A stretch of 64,000 nt of DNA from Bacteroidota bacterium (GTDB taxonomy: Bacteria > Bacteroidota > Bacteroidia > Chitinophagales > Chitinophagaceae), in NCBI GenBank assembly GCA_023437225.1, contig JAEZGS010000020.1, positions 142,451 to 206,450 of the forward strand. Reading direction: 5' to 3'. Shown piece after piece: positions 34,736 through 43,155 of the stretch. The translations under genes were made by a program, and so were the position numbers. Position 1 is the first letter of the stretch. Each line of letters starts with the position of its first letter. The notes below the pieces were generated by a model that ran no database searches, was not told the origin of the DNA, and saw only the letters and a list, made by a program, of their open reading frames with translations.

Positions 34736-35314
34736 ATGATTCTTCCTATTGTAGCTTATGGCGCCCCGATCCTCCGAACTGTAGCCCGCGAAATCGATCC
34801 ATCATATCCCGAGTTGGATAAACTGGTCGATGATATGTGGGAAACAATGTACAACAGCAATGGTGTTGGTCTCGCGGCACCGCAGGTGAACCGTGATATC
34901 CGGTTATTTGTAATGGACAGCGAGCAGATATTTGCCAATGGAGACGATGACGACAAAAAAACATACCCCGATGCACCTGGCGTCAAAGAAGTTTTCATCA
35001 ATGCAAAAGTAATTTCAACTACTGGCGGAGAATGGGCATACAATGAAGGATGCCTGAGCATTCCCAAGATTCGTGAAGATGTCTTCCGCGACCGGGAAGT
35101 AACTCTCGAATACCAGGACAGAAGTTTTGAACGTCATACAAAAACCTTCAACGGCGTTACCGCGCGGATAATATTGCACGAATACGATCATATCGAAGGC
35201 AGGCTTTTTATTGATTATCTGAAGCCACTAAAAAGAAAAATGCTCAAAGGCAAACTGGATGATATCACAAAAGGTAAGGTACGCGTTGACTATCGTATGA
35301 CCTTTTCAAAATAG
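34736..35314 (+). CDS. def: Peptide deformylase
   Basis: 192 residues. All three family motifs are intact: G-V-G-L-A-A-P-Q (43-50), E-G-C-L-S-I-P with metal ligand C106, and H-E-Y-D-H with H148, E149 and H152. An insertion of acidic residues (D-D-D-D-K-K near 71-76) between motifs 1 and 2 is typical of Bacteroidota forms. It removes the formyl group from new proteins. A -7 box upstream suggests its own promoter. A TTG-started hypothetical gene follows after 8 bases. Confidence 0.95.
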   Translation: MILPIVAYGAPILRTVAREIDPSYPELDKLVDDMWETMYNSNGVGLAAPQVNRDIRLFVMDSEQIFANGDDDDKKTYPDAPGVKEVFINAKVISTTGGEWAYNEGCLSIPKIREDVFRDREVTLEYQDRSFERHTKTFNGVTARIILHEYDHIEGRLFIDYLKPLKRKMLKGKLDDITKGKVRVDYRMTFSK

Positions 35315-35322
35315 AATGAAGA

Positions 35323-36261
35323 TTGAATAGTGTTGTACGATATCTCTTAGTATTAATTGCCTTGTTTAGTTTCGACGATTTGTACTCGCAGGATTCAACG
35401 ATCGAGCACAATTACAAAGTTGTCACGCTTCGCGAAGTTGTATTTCAAAACAATCTTGATGTGCCCGCGTTTATAAACAGGGTACAGGAGGATACCAGCT
35501 TTTACAAAGCTTTCAAGAATTTGCGGATCCTAAGTTATACATCCCTTAATGATATAAGGATGATGGATAAGAAGGGCAGGACTAAAGCCACATTGCAAAG
35601 TCGTACCCGTCAGACTGCACAAAATGGATGCAGGCAGATGGAAGTATTCAGCGAAAATGTTACGGGGAATATGTACGAATCGCCGGGCGAATTCAATTAT
35701 TATACTGCGCAGATGTATGCTAGTTTGTTTTTCACAAAAGGAAAGATTTGTGGTGAGACAAACATTGTTGGAAATACTGATTTCAATTTGAAAGGCAAGT
35801 CGGGCTTGGAAAAGCACAAGGAACAATTAAAAATGCTTTTTTTCAATCCGGGTAAACGCATACCAGGTATTCCCCTGATGGGTAGGAAAACTGCGTTGTT
35901 TGAAAAAGATGCGGCCAGATATTACGATTACATTATTGACGTGGGTGAATTCAAAGGTGAAAATTGTTACATCTTCAAAGCCGTTCCCAGGGCTGATCTT
36001 ACCTCATCAGAAAAAGATCAGATCGTTATCAATGAAATGACAACCTGGTTCAATATGAAAGACTGGCAAATAGTCGCACGCAATTACGATCTAAGTTACC
36101 GGGCAGGCGTATATGATTTCGATGTTCATATTGAAGTTGAAATGACCCGGTTCAAAGACCTCATCGTTCCTAAAGTACTTCGCTACAATGGTAACTGGGA
36201 CGTAATGCTGAAGAAACGCGAGATCGGGATCTTTACAGCTACACTATTTGATTTCGAATGA
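35323..36261 (+). CDS. Secreted hypothetical protein with TTG start
   Basis: 312 residues. The N-terminus (NSVVRYLLVLIALFSFDDLYS, then Q-D) is a clear signal peptide, and it begins at a TTG because no in-frame ATG exists before it; the nearby ATG at 35316 is out of frame and stops after four codons. The mature part is predicted beta-rich and resembles Bacteroidota outer-membrane-associated proteins of unknown function; I recognise no catalytic motif. It follows def closely and its end overlaps the convergent pseudouridine synthase by 18 bases. Confidence 0.7.
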   Translation: MNSVVRYLLVLIALFSFDDLYSQDSTIEHNYKVVTLREVVFQNNLDVPAFINRVQEDTSFYKAFKNLRILSYTSLNDIRMMDKKGRTKATLQSRTRQTAQNGCRQMEVFSENVTGNMYESPGEFNYYTAQMYASLFFTKGKICGETNIVGNTDFNLKGKSGLEKHKEQLKMLFFNPGKRIPGIPLMGRKTALFEKDAARYYDYIIDVGEFKGENCYIFKAVPRADLTSSEKDQIVINEMTTWFNMKDWQIVARNYDLSYRAGVYDFDVHIEVEMTRFKDLIVPKVLRYNGNWDVMLKKREIGIFTATLFDFE

Positions 36262-37308
36262 TGAAGTATATTTTCGCCAGCGTTCTATAACCGTTGCCAT
36301 GTCCTGCGGCAATTCACTATCAAACACAACTTCCTGCCGCGAAGCCGGATGAATGAATCCAATAGTTTTCGCATGCAACGCATGTCTTGGGCAGATGGCA
36401 AAGCAATTCTCTACAAATTGCTTGTATTTATTAAACACTGTGCCTTTCACAATCTTATCGCCACCATAGAATTCATCGTTGAACAAAGGATGGCCAATGT
36501 GTTGCATGTGCACACGGATCTGATGTGTTCGGCCAGTCTCCAGTTCACAACGGACAACAGTCACATATCCAAACCTTTCAAGTACGGTGTAATGCGTAAT
36601 CGCTTCCTTTCCATGTTCTCCTTCCGGATAGGCATCAAACAATTTGCGAAATCTTTGATGTCGGCCAACATGTGCACGTATTGTTCCTTCGTTTTCTTTT
36701 ACATCGCCCCATACCAATGCGATGTATTGCCTGTGGATGGTATGATTGAAAAATTGTTTGGCTAAGCTGGCTACCGCCCGTGGTGATTTTGCAAGAACCA
36801 TTAATCCACTGGTGTTTTTATCGATTCGATGTACGAGTCCAAATCGTGGTAGTGTTTCTTCTGATATGTTTTGATCAAGTTGTTTCAAATAATATGCTAC
36901 ACCATTTACGAGAGTACCGCTCCTGTTACCGCTTCCCGGGTGTACAACGAGGCCTACTGGTTTGTTGATGATCATGATATCATCATCTTCGTGAACAATG
37001 TTCAAGGACATGGGCTCAGGCACGATCTCTTCACCCATTCGCTCCCTGTCTGAGAAAACAATGATCTCGTGTCCGGACTTGATCTTAAAATTTGGTTGTA
37101 CCGATTGTCCGTTGACTGTTACCCGGCCTGCCTCAATGGCCTGCTGAACTTTATTTCTTGAAGCGCCTTCCATGCGGGCGGTAAGGAACTTATCAATCCT
37201 CATCGGCTCCTGCCCGCGGTCCACCACAACGGTAAGTCGCTCATATAACTCGTCGGAGCTTTCTATGCTCTCTTCAATTTCATCTTTGTCCAATTCCTCA
37301 TTGATCAT
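36244..37308 (-). CDS. RluD-type 23S rRNA pseudouridine synthase
   Basis: 354 residues. An N-terminal S4 domain (about 36-80, R-I-D-K-F-L-T-A-R and G-R-V-T-V-N-G) is followed by the RluA/RluD catalytic domain with H-R-I-D-K-N-T-S-G, where D163 is the catalytic aspartate, and later R-T-H-Q-I-R-V-H. It isomerises specific uridines in 23S rRNA. The ATG at 37308 is chosen over 37356 because a -7 box lies between the two. An acidic N-terminal extension of about 30 residues precedes the S4 domain. Confidence 0.9.
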   Translation of the reverse strand: MINEELDKDEIEESIESSDELYERLTVVVDRGQEPMRIDKFLTARMEGASRNKVQQAIEAGRVTVNGQSVQPNFKIKSGHEIIVFSDRERMGEEIVPEPMSLNIVHEDDDIMIINKPVGLVVHPGSGNRSGTLVNGVAYYLKQLDQNISEETLPRFGLVHRIDKNTSGLMVLAKSPRAVASLAKQFFNHTIHRQYIALVWGDVKENEGTIRAHVGRHQRFRKLFDAYPEGEHGKEAITHYTVLERFGYVTVVRCELETGRTHQIRVHMQHIGHPLFNDEFYGGDKIVKGTVFNKYKQFVENCFAICPRHALHAKTIGFIHPASRQEVVFDSELPQDMATVIERWRKYTSSFEIK

Positions 37309-37324
37309 TAAGCCAGCTTTTTGG

Positions 37325-37332
37325 CAAAAGTA
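37325..37332 (-). promoter_or_regulatory. -7 box (TACTTTTG) for the pseudouridine synthase
   Basis: A minus-strand exact TAnnTTTG match 16 bases upstream of the ATG at 37308. It is separated by 29 bases from the outward-facing TACTTTTG box of lipB. Confidence 0.5.
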
Positions 37333-37361
37333 ACTGATATATAGATGCAGGTCCATTTACG

Positions 37362-37369
37362 TACTTTTG
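37362..37369 (+). promoter_or_regulatory. -7 box (TACTTTTG) for lipB
   Basis: An exact TAnnTTTG match ending 5 bases before the lipB ATG, so the transcript is probably leaderless. It has the same octamer as the divergent pseudouridine synthase box. Confidence 0.5.
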
Positions 37370-37374
37370 CACCC

Positions 37375-38088
37375 ATGAAACAAACGGTCAGGTTCACCGA
37401 TCTTGGAACTGTGGAGTATAAGGAATGCTGGGATATGCAGGAAGAACTTCTTGCCGAAATGGTACAATTAAAAACAGCTGCGCGAAATGGGGTTCCCAAC
37501 ACTTCAAAGCCGCAACACAAGCTGCTGTTTGTGGAACATCCACCGGTATTCACGCTTGGTAAGAGCGGCAAAATGGAACATGTACTCCTTTCCGATGAAG
37601 ACCGTGTCAAAAAGGGTATTGAGTTTTTTCAGATCAATCGGGGGGGTGACATCACCTATCATGGACCAGGGCAACTCGTTGGCTACCCGATATTCGACCT
37701 TGAACAATTTTATACCGATATAGGTAAGTACCTTCGGAACCTCGAAGAAGTGATCATTCGGTTGCTTGAAAGTTACGGATTGAAAGGAGAGCGATCTCCG
37801 GGCGAAACAGGTGTATGGTTGCAACCAGGGATTCGTGGCCGGGAAAGAAAGATTTGCGCCATCGGTGTGCGATGCAGCAGATGGGTAACGATGCACGGCT
37901 TCGCCTTCAATGTGAACACCAATCTGGATCATTTCAATTTCATCATTCCCTGTGGCATTCAGCAAAAGCAGGTTACCTCACTTCAGAAAGAACTTGACCG
38001 ACCCATCGATATGGAAGAGGTCAAGGAAAGAACACGAAAATATTTTGAGGAGGTCTTCCAAATAGACATCAAAACTCTTTCGGAATAA
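37375..38088 (+). CDS. lipB: Lipoyl(octanoyl) transferase
   Basis: 237 residues. R-G-G-D-I-T-Y-H-G-P-G-Q-L-V-G-Y (89-104) is the family signature; the catalytic lysine is K159 in R-K-I-C-A-I-G-V and the acyl-thioester cysteine is C193 in I-I-P-C-G-I. It transfers octanoyl from acyl carrier protein to lipoyl domains. The ATG at 37375 starts the conserved protein; the earlier ATG at 37345 lies upstream of the -7 box. It converges on the next hypothetical gene with a 20-base overlap. Confidence 0.95.
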   Translation: MKQTVRFTDLGTVEYKECWDMQEELLAEMVQLKTAARNGVPNTSKPQHKLLFVEHPPVFTLGKSGKMEHVLLSDEDRVKKGIEFFQINRGGDITYHGPGQLVGYPIFDLEQFYTDIGKYLRNLEEVIIRLLESYGLKGERSPGETGVWLQPGIRGRERKICAIGVRCSRWVTMHGFAFNVNTNLDHFNFIIPCGIQQKQVTSLQKELDRPIDMEEVKERTRKYFEEVFQIDIKTLSE

Positions 38089-38941
38089 AAAACCTGTGTC
38101 TCTCCACAAGCCGGCTTCCATCGTACAATTCAAATCGAAACCAACCGGAGTGATGAAAGTTTACTTTGTCAAGTAACAGGTAATTGTCTTTGATTTGTCG
38201 CACTTCAAAGAGAAAACTTTGATCATCTTCAAAAAATCGTACAGAGTATTTCTTATCATGCGCATCAGGTAGTGAAATTGCAATGCTTCCATCGCGTTCC
38301 GTGTAAACATATCGCGATGGTCTATATACTTCCCTTGGAACAAAAGGTCTTATTTGAACGGTATCGAAGGAACGCATGGTAATTGTATCTCGTGTTTTCA
38401 GAATAACCGAATCTCTGAACCGGCGATATTGAGAATAAGAAACTTTACCCACAATACTGTCTCTTCGAACTACTGTATAAAACTTTTCTGGTTCTTTCGG
38501 TGCAGGGTTGACCGGCGTTGCAGGCGTCCGCGGGACATTAGCAACTGGGGCGGTGTTCGTGTTCACTGCGGGAGTAGGTGCGCTTGCAATATTTGCAGTA
38601 TCCCATGTAGGACGGCGCGATTTTGAGAACACATATTTGCCACTGTCCAATACGATGAATAACCTGTAGTATAAGTGTGTGTTTGGACCTTTGGTGTCAA
38701 CGAATCCATTCTGTGGCACCATGGGATCAGGGACAGTCAGGATCGTAGAAAAATTCTTTACACTATCAGTAGAACGTTGAATGCTTATCTGGCTAACATA
38801 CTTGTAAGTATTTGTCCAGCCGATGATCACGCGATTTTTACCCCGGGTAGTCGCCGTAAAATCAGGAAGTGTATCCTGCGCGATGAGTGCAGAGGAAGCG
38901 ATAACAAAACACATTAAGAAAGCAAATCTCAACAACCGCAT
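38069..38941 (-). CDS. Secreted hypothetical protein, proline/alanine linker, beta-rich
   Basis: 290 residues. The signal peptide begins MRLLRFAFLMCFVIASSALI and ends A-Q. An N-terminal region (about 22-110) looks like a fibronectin-III-type fold (V-I-I-G-W-T-N-T-Y; L-Y-Y-R-L-F-I). A Pro/Ala/Thr/Asn-rich linker (about 118-155) separates it from a C-terminal beta-rich part. No enzymatic motif is seen; an envelope or surface role is inferred. The ATG at 38941 follows a clear -7 box; the longer TTG-started frame would overlap that box. Confidence 0.7.
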   Translation of the reverse strand: MRLLRFAFLMCFVIASSALIAQDTLPDFTATTRGKNRVIIGWTNTYKYVSQISIQRSTDSVKNFSTILTVPDPMVPQNGFVDTKGPNTHLYYRLFIVLDSGKYVFSKSRRPTWDTANIASAPTPAVNTNTAPVANVPRTPATPVNPAPKEPEKFYTVVRRDSIVGKVSYSQYRRFRDSVILKTRDTITMRSFDTVQIRPFVPREVYRPSRYVYTERDGSIAISLPDAHDKKYSVRFFEDDQSFLFEVRQIKDNYLLLDKVNFHHSGWFRFELYDGSRLVERHRFFIPKEF

Positions 38942-38961
38942 GACCAGGTTTTTAACGGTTG

Positions 38962-38969
38962 CAAATATA
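38962..38969 (-). promoter_or_regulatory. -7 box (TATATTTG) for the hypothetical at 38069-38941
   Basis: A minus-strand exact TAnnTTTG match 20 bases before the ATG. A TTTG lies 15 bases further upstream, a somewhat short -33 spacing. Confidence 0.5.
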
Positions 38970-38995
38970 GGGAGCTGATCGTCGCAAAACCGCAA

Positions 38996-39895
38996 TCAGA
39001 AAGGAAGTAATCCAGTTTTAACGGAGCGGTTACCCTGAAGTCCGCCGCTATGTATGGCACAGATCCTTGTTCCAGGTGCAATTACTTTTTTATTGACAAG
39101 ATCCAATAAGCCATAAAACATTTTAGAAGTGTACACTATATCTGTGGGGATCTGAGTATGTTCATAAAAATCGCGCATGAAGGTGGTTAGCGTTACCGGT
39201 GCCTTTCCAAATCCTCCGAAATGGTAATCGTAAAATAGTTTATAATCAGCGCTTCCCGCCTTATCGAGACTAAGTTTTAATTCATTGTTATCGGGGTCTG
39301 ATATCTTAAGCGCGCTGAAACCGTATACCGGTAAGGGGGACGATTTCAACAGTCCCGTCATTGTTGCCGAAGTGCCCACAGCACAGGTAATAAACTCGTA
39401 TTGATGCGTGGGTATCAGGTCGATGATTTCCGATGCACCACGAATGCCGTCGTTAAAATATCCTCCCATCGGAATGAACAGATGATCGGACAATTCGTTC
39501 GGTGATGCGTTCACAGCTGCAAACTGCGCACGTGACATAAAGCGTAATTCCATTCCCATTTGTTCAAGATCATCAAGGCTCAAAGATTTATTTACTGGTC
39601 TCTCGCCACGGATGATACCGATCGATTGAAGGCCGAGTAAACGACAGGCCTCAGCACAGGCGACGAGGTGATTGGACCATGGTCCTCCCATTGTAACTAT
39701 TCCTCTATAGCCTTTATCCACAGCGGCTTTCAGCGTGTACTTCAATTTGAAATACTTATTGCCCGATATGATTGGATGAATAAGATCCAATCGTAGTACA
39801 TCAACATGTACACCTGCCTTCTCCAGCGTCGGGTGGTGTAGTTTTTGCAAGCGGGCTCTTGCCATCTCAACAAGCCGATCAACCAAATCTGTCAT
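38996..39895 (-). CDS. PLP-dependent ACC deaminase / D-cysteine desulfhydrase family protein
   Basis: 299 residues of the fold-type II PLP family. I-S-G-N-K-Y-F-K-L-K near 43-52 contains the PLP lysine (probably K47); T-M-G-G-P-W-S-N-H near 72-80 binds the substrate; C-A-V-G-T-S-A-T-M-T-G is the phosphate-binding glycine-rich loop. Homologues deaminate 1-aminocyclopropane-1-carboxylate or release H2S from D-cysteine; the latter is more usual outside plant-associated bacteria. The ATG at 39895 starts the domain; the 94-codon upstream extension covers the divergent promoter region and is rejected. Confidence 0.85.
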   Translation of the reverse strand: MTDLVDRLVEMARARLQKLHHPTLEKAGVHVDVLRLDLIHPIISGNKYFKLKYTLKAAVDKGYRGIVTMGGPWSNHLVACAEACRLLGLQSIGIIRGERPVNKSLSLDDLEQMGMELRFMSRAQFAAVNASPNELSDHLFIPMGGYFNDGIRGASEIIDLIPTHQYEFITCAVGTSATMTGLLKSSPLPVYGFSALKISDPDNNELKLSLDKAGSADYKLFYDYHFGGFGKAPVTLTTFMRDFYEHTQIPTDIVYTSKMFYGLLDLVNKKVIAPGTRICAIHSGGLQGNRSVKTGLLPF

Positions 39896-39943
39896 TGTTA
39901 TCTGGCATATTTTATATTTTGCGAAATAAAACAAATCATTGTA

Positions 39944-40840
39944 ATGCAACCAACCCTTTTGATACTTGCCGCGGGAATGGCTTCTCGATATGGTAGTATG
40001 AAGCAGATTCAATCGTTCGGACCAGGCGGCGAAACGATCCTGGAGTACTCTATTTATGACGCGATCCGTGCCGGCTTTGGCAAAGTAGTCTTCATCATTC
40101 GCAAAGAGTTTGAGGCGGACTTCAGAGAGATCTATGAACCGAAGCTTGGAGGTAAGATCGAAATTGATTATGTACACCAGGAGCTCAACGCGTTCTTAAA
40201 TGGAAGAGAAATTCCTGAAGGTCGCACAAAACCCTGGGGAACAGCCCATGCAGTGCTTTGTGCAAAAGACAAAGTGAAAGAGCCTTTTGCGGTTATCAAC
40301 GCCGATGATTTCTATGGACGTGATGCCTTTGTAAAAGCATATGAGTTCCTTACAAAAGACGTTTCGGAAAATCTGTATTCAATAATTGGATATGAATTAT
40401 TGAAAACGCTTTCTGAAAACGGAACTGTGAACAGGGGAGTCTGCCAGGTTGATGCAAAGCAGAACCTTGAATCGATTGCAGAAAGACTGAATATATCACT
40501 GCAAGATGGAAAAATCATTTGTGATGACGACCAGGAGCCGAAAGAACTTTCGCGTGATTCACAGGTATCGATGAACTTCTGGTGTTTTCATCCTTCGATA
40601 TTCAATTATACCCAGGAACTTTTTAATGATTTTCTTGACGATAACATGGCGAATCCGAAGGCTGAATTTTTCATACCAATCGTAGCAGATCAATTCATTC
40701 ATGAAGGAGCAGGCGAGATCAGGGTGATACCAACTTCGGCACAATGGTTTGGTGTTACCTATAAGGAAGACGCACCAGACGTGCAGAATCAATTGAACGA
40801 ACTTGTTAGCAAAGGTGAGTATCCCGAAAGACTCTGGTAA
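39944..40840 (+). CDS. Sugar-phosphate nucleotidyltransferase-like protein
   Basis: 298 residues. L-L-I-L-A-A-G-M-A-S-R-Y-G-S-M-K (5-20) is the nucleotide-binding signature of the NTP-transferase family, and V-I-N-A-D-D-F-Y-G near 107-115 provides the metal-binding aspartates. It is likely to activate a sugar phosphate with a nucleoside triphosphate; the sugar is unknown. The ATG at 39944 begins the domain; the longer frame lies in the divergent PLP gene. The stop is 10 bases before a hairpin and octamer repeat array. Confidence 0.85.
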   Translation: MQPTLLILAAGMASRYGSMKQIQSFGPGGETILEYSIYDAIRAGFGKVVFIIRKEFEADFREIYEPKLGGKIEIDYVHQELNAFLNGREIPEGRTKPWGTAHAVLCAKDKVKEPFAVINADDFYGRDAFVKAYEFLTKDVSENLYSIIGYELLKTLSENGTVNRGVCQVDAKQNLESIAERLNISLQDGKIICDDDQEPKELSRDSQVSMNFWCFHPSIFNYTQELFNDFLDDNMANPKAEFFIPIVADQFIHEGAGEIRVIPTSAQWFGVTYKEDAPDVQNQLNELVSKGEYPERLW

Positions 40841-40850
40841 ATACCAGCAT

Positions 40851-40883
40851 TGGAAATGTGGTGAATTAATCATCACATTTCCA
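40851..40883. terminator. Imperfect hairpin between convergent gene ends
   Basis: TGGAAATGTGGTGA (40851-40864), loop ATTAA, TCATCACATTTCCA (40870-40883): a 14-bp inverted repeat with one G-T wobble. It lies between two convergent stops, where a terminator is expected, but no T-run follows in either direction. Its right arm is the first unit of the octamer array, so the hairpin may have arisen from the repeat. Confidence 0.45.
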
Positions 40884-40913
40884 CATTCTCACATTTCCAC
40901 ATTTCCACATCAT
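40874..40913. repeat. Octamer array CACATTTC x5
   Basis: Five 8-base units on the plus strand: cacatttc, cacattct, cacatttc, cacatttc, cacatcat. The array ends on the first base of the complement of the MATE stop codon (40913-40915). The same octamer family forms the middle block of the array at 25344-25399. Confidence 0.9.
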
Positions 40914-42268
40914 CAAATGACTTTTCCTTTCCACTTGCCGCTCCTGATGTAAGCATACGACAGAGAGAACAGTATCATCCAGTAGATCCATTCAGACATC
41001 CATCCCCAGGTGATCGACATATCCCATACTTCCAGAACAAGATAGACATAGATACAATAGAAGACGATAGCAACCGCTTCAATGGCAAGGTTGACTTTCG
41101 TGTTCCCGGTGCCTGTAACGGCATTTAGCCACACTGTTGAAAAAGACATAAGTACCAGTGCACTGGCAACAACCCGCACAACCGGAATTGCTTCGCGAAT
41201 GAAATCATCGCCCTGACCATAAATGGATAAGAATAAATGCGGGAACGATACCATCAATAGTGCGGAGCAAATACAGATCGACATACTCAGCTTAACTATT
41301 TTCAGTATCAGCCTGATCACCTCATCCTTTCGCCCCTGACCAATGATGTTACTTACCATCGTGTTGGCAGTAGCGGCAAATGCCCATGTAAATACGCCAA
41401 AAAATCCGAACACATTTCGCATGGTATTAGAGATCGCCAGGCTCCTTTCTCCTTTATGTTCGATGAGTATATAAAAGAATTCCCAGCTCATAATACTGAT
41501 GGCATGCTGGAAGATAAGAGGCGAGGATTGCCGCAAAATCAAATTCGAATTTGCTTTGTCATAATGCACAGGACTTCCAATTGAGAATCGTTTGCTGATT
41601 CCCTTGATGCGCACAACCATGTAAACAATGAACATACCGGAGGCCTCTGCAATTATGGAAGCCACTGCCGCTCCATTGAATCCAAGCTCAGGCATACCCA
41701 GTTTTCCATATATCAAAGTATAATCGAAGAAAATGTTGGCAATTGTTTCTGAAACGGTTCCCGCAATCAGATACTTACTTTGATTGGTACCAACCAGCAA
41801 CGCATTTCGCATCTGGTACATGTATAAGAACGGTAAACCCCATATTCGGATGCGCAAAAAATCAACAGCCTTCGAGTGAATGTCTTCAGAATGTAATGCA
41901 AGTCCCAGAATATAAGGTGCCAGGAAATAAGTAACGAGGATACCAATTGATGCGATCACCATGGCGATGCGTACACCCTGGGCAAATAACTTACCGATCT
42001 CTTCCGGCCTTCCTTCACCTGCTCTACGTGATATAAGTGCCTGAAGTCCGTTATTCAGACCAAAACCTATGGCCGCGAAGATGAGGTAATAAACTCCCGT
42101 CAGCCCTGCTGCGGCTAATTCGGTTTGGCCAAGCTGTCCAAGAAAAATGTTATTGGTGATGAAGTTTGCCTGCGGCACCAACAATGCAAAGCTGATTGGC
42201 ATTGCAATACGCAGTATCTGTTTGTTGGTGATTTCAACCTGGAGATCCGACTGTCGTATTTGTGCCAT
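40913..42268 (-). CDS. MATE-family multidrug/sodium antiporter
   Basis: 451 residues with about twelve membrane helices arranged as two related halves, the MATE (NorM/DinF-like) architecture. Conserved features include the first-helix region I-A-M-P-I-S-F-A-L-L-V-P-Q-A-N and the second-half counterpart. It should export cationic drugs or metabolites using a sodium or proton gradient. The start ATG at 42268 lies 41 bases from the divergent DUF3822 gene. The stop codon touches the octamer repeat array. Confidence 0.92.
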   Translation of the reverse strand: MAQIRQSDLQVEITNKQILRIAMPISFALLVPQANFITNNIFLGQLGQTELAAAGLTGVYYLIFAAIGFGLNNGLQALISRRAGEGRPEEIGKLFAQGVRIAMVIASIGILVTYFLAPYILGLALHSEDIHSKAVDFLRIRIWGLPFLYMYQMRNALLVGTNQSKYLIAGTVSETIANIFFDYTLIYGKLGMPELGFNGAAVASIIAEASGMFIVYMVVRIKGISKRFSIGSPVHYDKANSNLILRQSSPLIFQHAISIMSWEFFYILIEHKGERSLAISNTMRNVFGFFGVFTWAFAATANTMVSNIIGQGRKDEVIRLILKIVKLSMSICICSALLMVSFPHLFLSIYGQGDDFIREAIPVVRVVASALVLMSFSTVWLNAVTGTGNTKVNLAIEAVAIVFYCIYVYLVLEVWDMSITWGWMSEWIYWMILFSLSYAYIRSGKWKGKVI

Positions 42269-42309
42269 GGGTGCGCAAATTAAAGAAAGAAGCGGTATTT
42301 TGCGGTCTT

Positions 42310-43155
42310 ATGCTGAAGCCTGCATTCAATATTGTTCCTGCTGATACTGATGGTGATTATGCCACGGAAGCTGCGTTGATACTTGAGATAGGAGATAAGA
42401 ATTTTAGTTATCTCGTGGTGAACAAGTCAACACAGCGTCTTATTGCATTAAAGGATTTTGTATTGGACCAGCAAACTTCGCGTTCGATGACCGAGCGGAT
42501 CGCAGAAGTGATTGCTTCGGACCCATTACTATCCAACAAATACAGAGAAACGGTTGTTATTTATTCGAGTGCTGAAAGTAACATTATTCCTTCGGCCTGG
42601 AATAACGATGAGTTTGATCGTGCGGTGACTCAGTTAGTATATGGAAATGTGCAACGTGGAATAATTGTTCGTGAGCCCATTGACCGATGGGATCTTGTAA
42701 ATGTTTATCGCATTTCAAGGGAAATGCAATCATTCGTGGAACAGAGCTTTGCGCCCACCAAAGTGTATCATGTTTATTCTTTAATGCTTGCTACCTCTGA
42801 TAGGGAAGAAGGAAAAGCAGCTATCAGTTTAAGATTTTATTCTGACAAGTTCATCGCACTCGTAACACGCAATGGAGAACTTCAGTTGATCCAGTCATTT
42901 TCATACCAGGCCCGTGAAGATGTTTCATACCAGTTGCTTGCAATTTGCGAGCAGTTTGATCTCGATTCGGGCTCGGTACAATTGCTGGTAAGTGGGCTAA
43001 TTGATAAGCAGTCTGTATTGTATTCGGAACTTGAAAAATATTTCCTACAGATCAACAGCGACGACAGAACTGGCGACATTAACACATTGGGAGCTATGAC
43101 CGATCTTCCAGCACACTATTTTTCACCATTACTGAGTTTTGCATCATGCGCATAA
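42310..43155 (+). CDS. DUF3822 family protein
   Basis: 281 residues. The overall pattern, including a central R-E-P-I-D-R-W-D-L-V-N-V-Y segment and an actin/ASKHA-like beta arrangement, matches DUF3822, a Bacteroidota family usually encoded just upstream of rsmD. Its function is unknown. The ATG at 42310 is chosen; the longer frame overlaps the divergent MATE start. A near-consensus -7 element (GTATTTTG) lies about 8 bases upstream. The 3' end overlaps rsmD by 10 bases, so it leads a tightly packed operon. Confidence 0.8.
   Translation: MLKPAFNIVPADTDGDYATEAALILEIGDKNFSYLVVNKSTQRLIALKDFVLDQQTSRSMTERIAEVIASDPLLSNKYRETVVIYSSAESNIIPSAWNNDEFDRAVTQLVYGNVQRGIIVREPIDRWDLVNVYRISREMQSFVEQSFAPTKVYHVYSLMLATSDREEGKAAISLRFYSDKFIALVTRNGELQLIQSFSYQAREDVSYQLLAICEQFDLDSGSVQLLVSGLIDKQSVLYSELEKYFLQINSDDRTGDINTLGAMTDLPAHYFSPLLSFASCA

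Noticed and set aside
39896..40177. 94-codon N-terminal extension of the PLP deaminase
   Set aside because: It covers the start of the divergent nucleotidyltransferase gene and has no conserved residues; the family starts at the downstream ATG.
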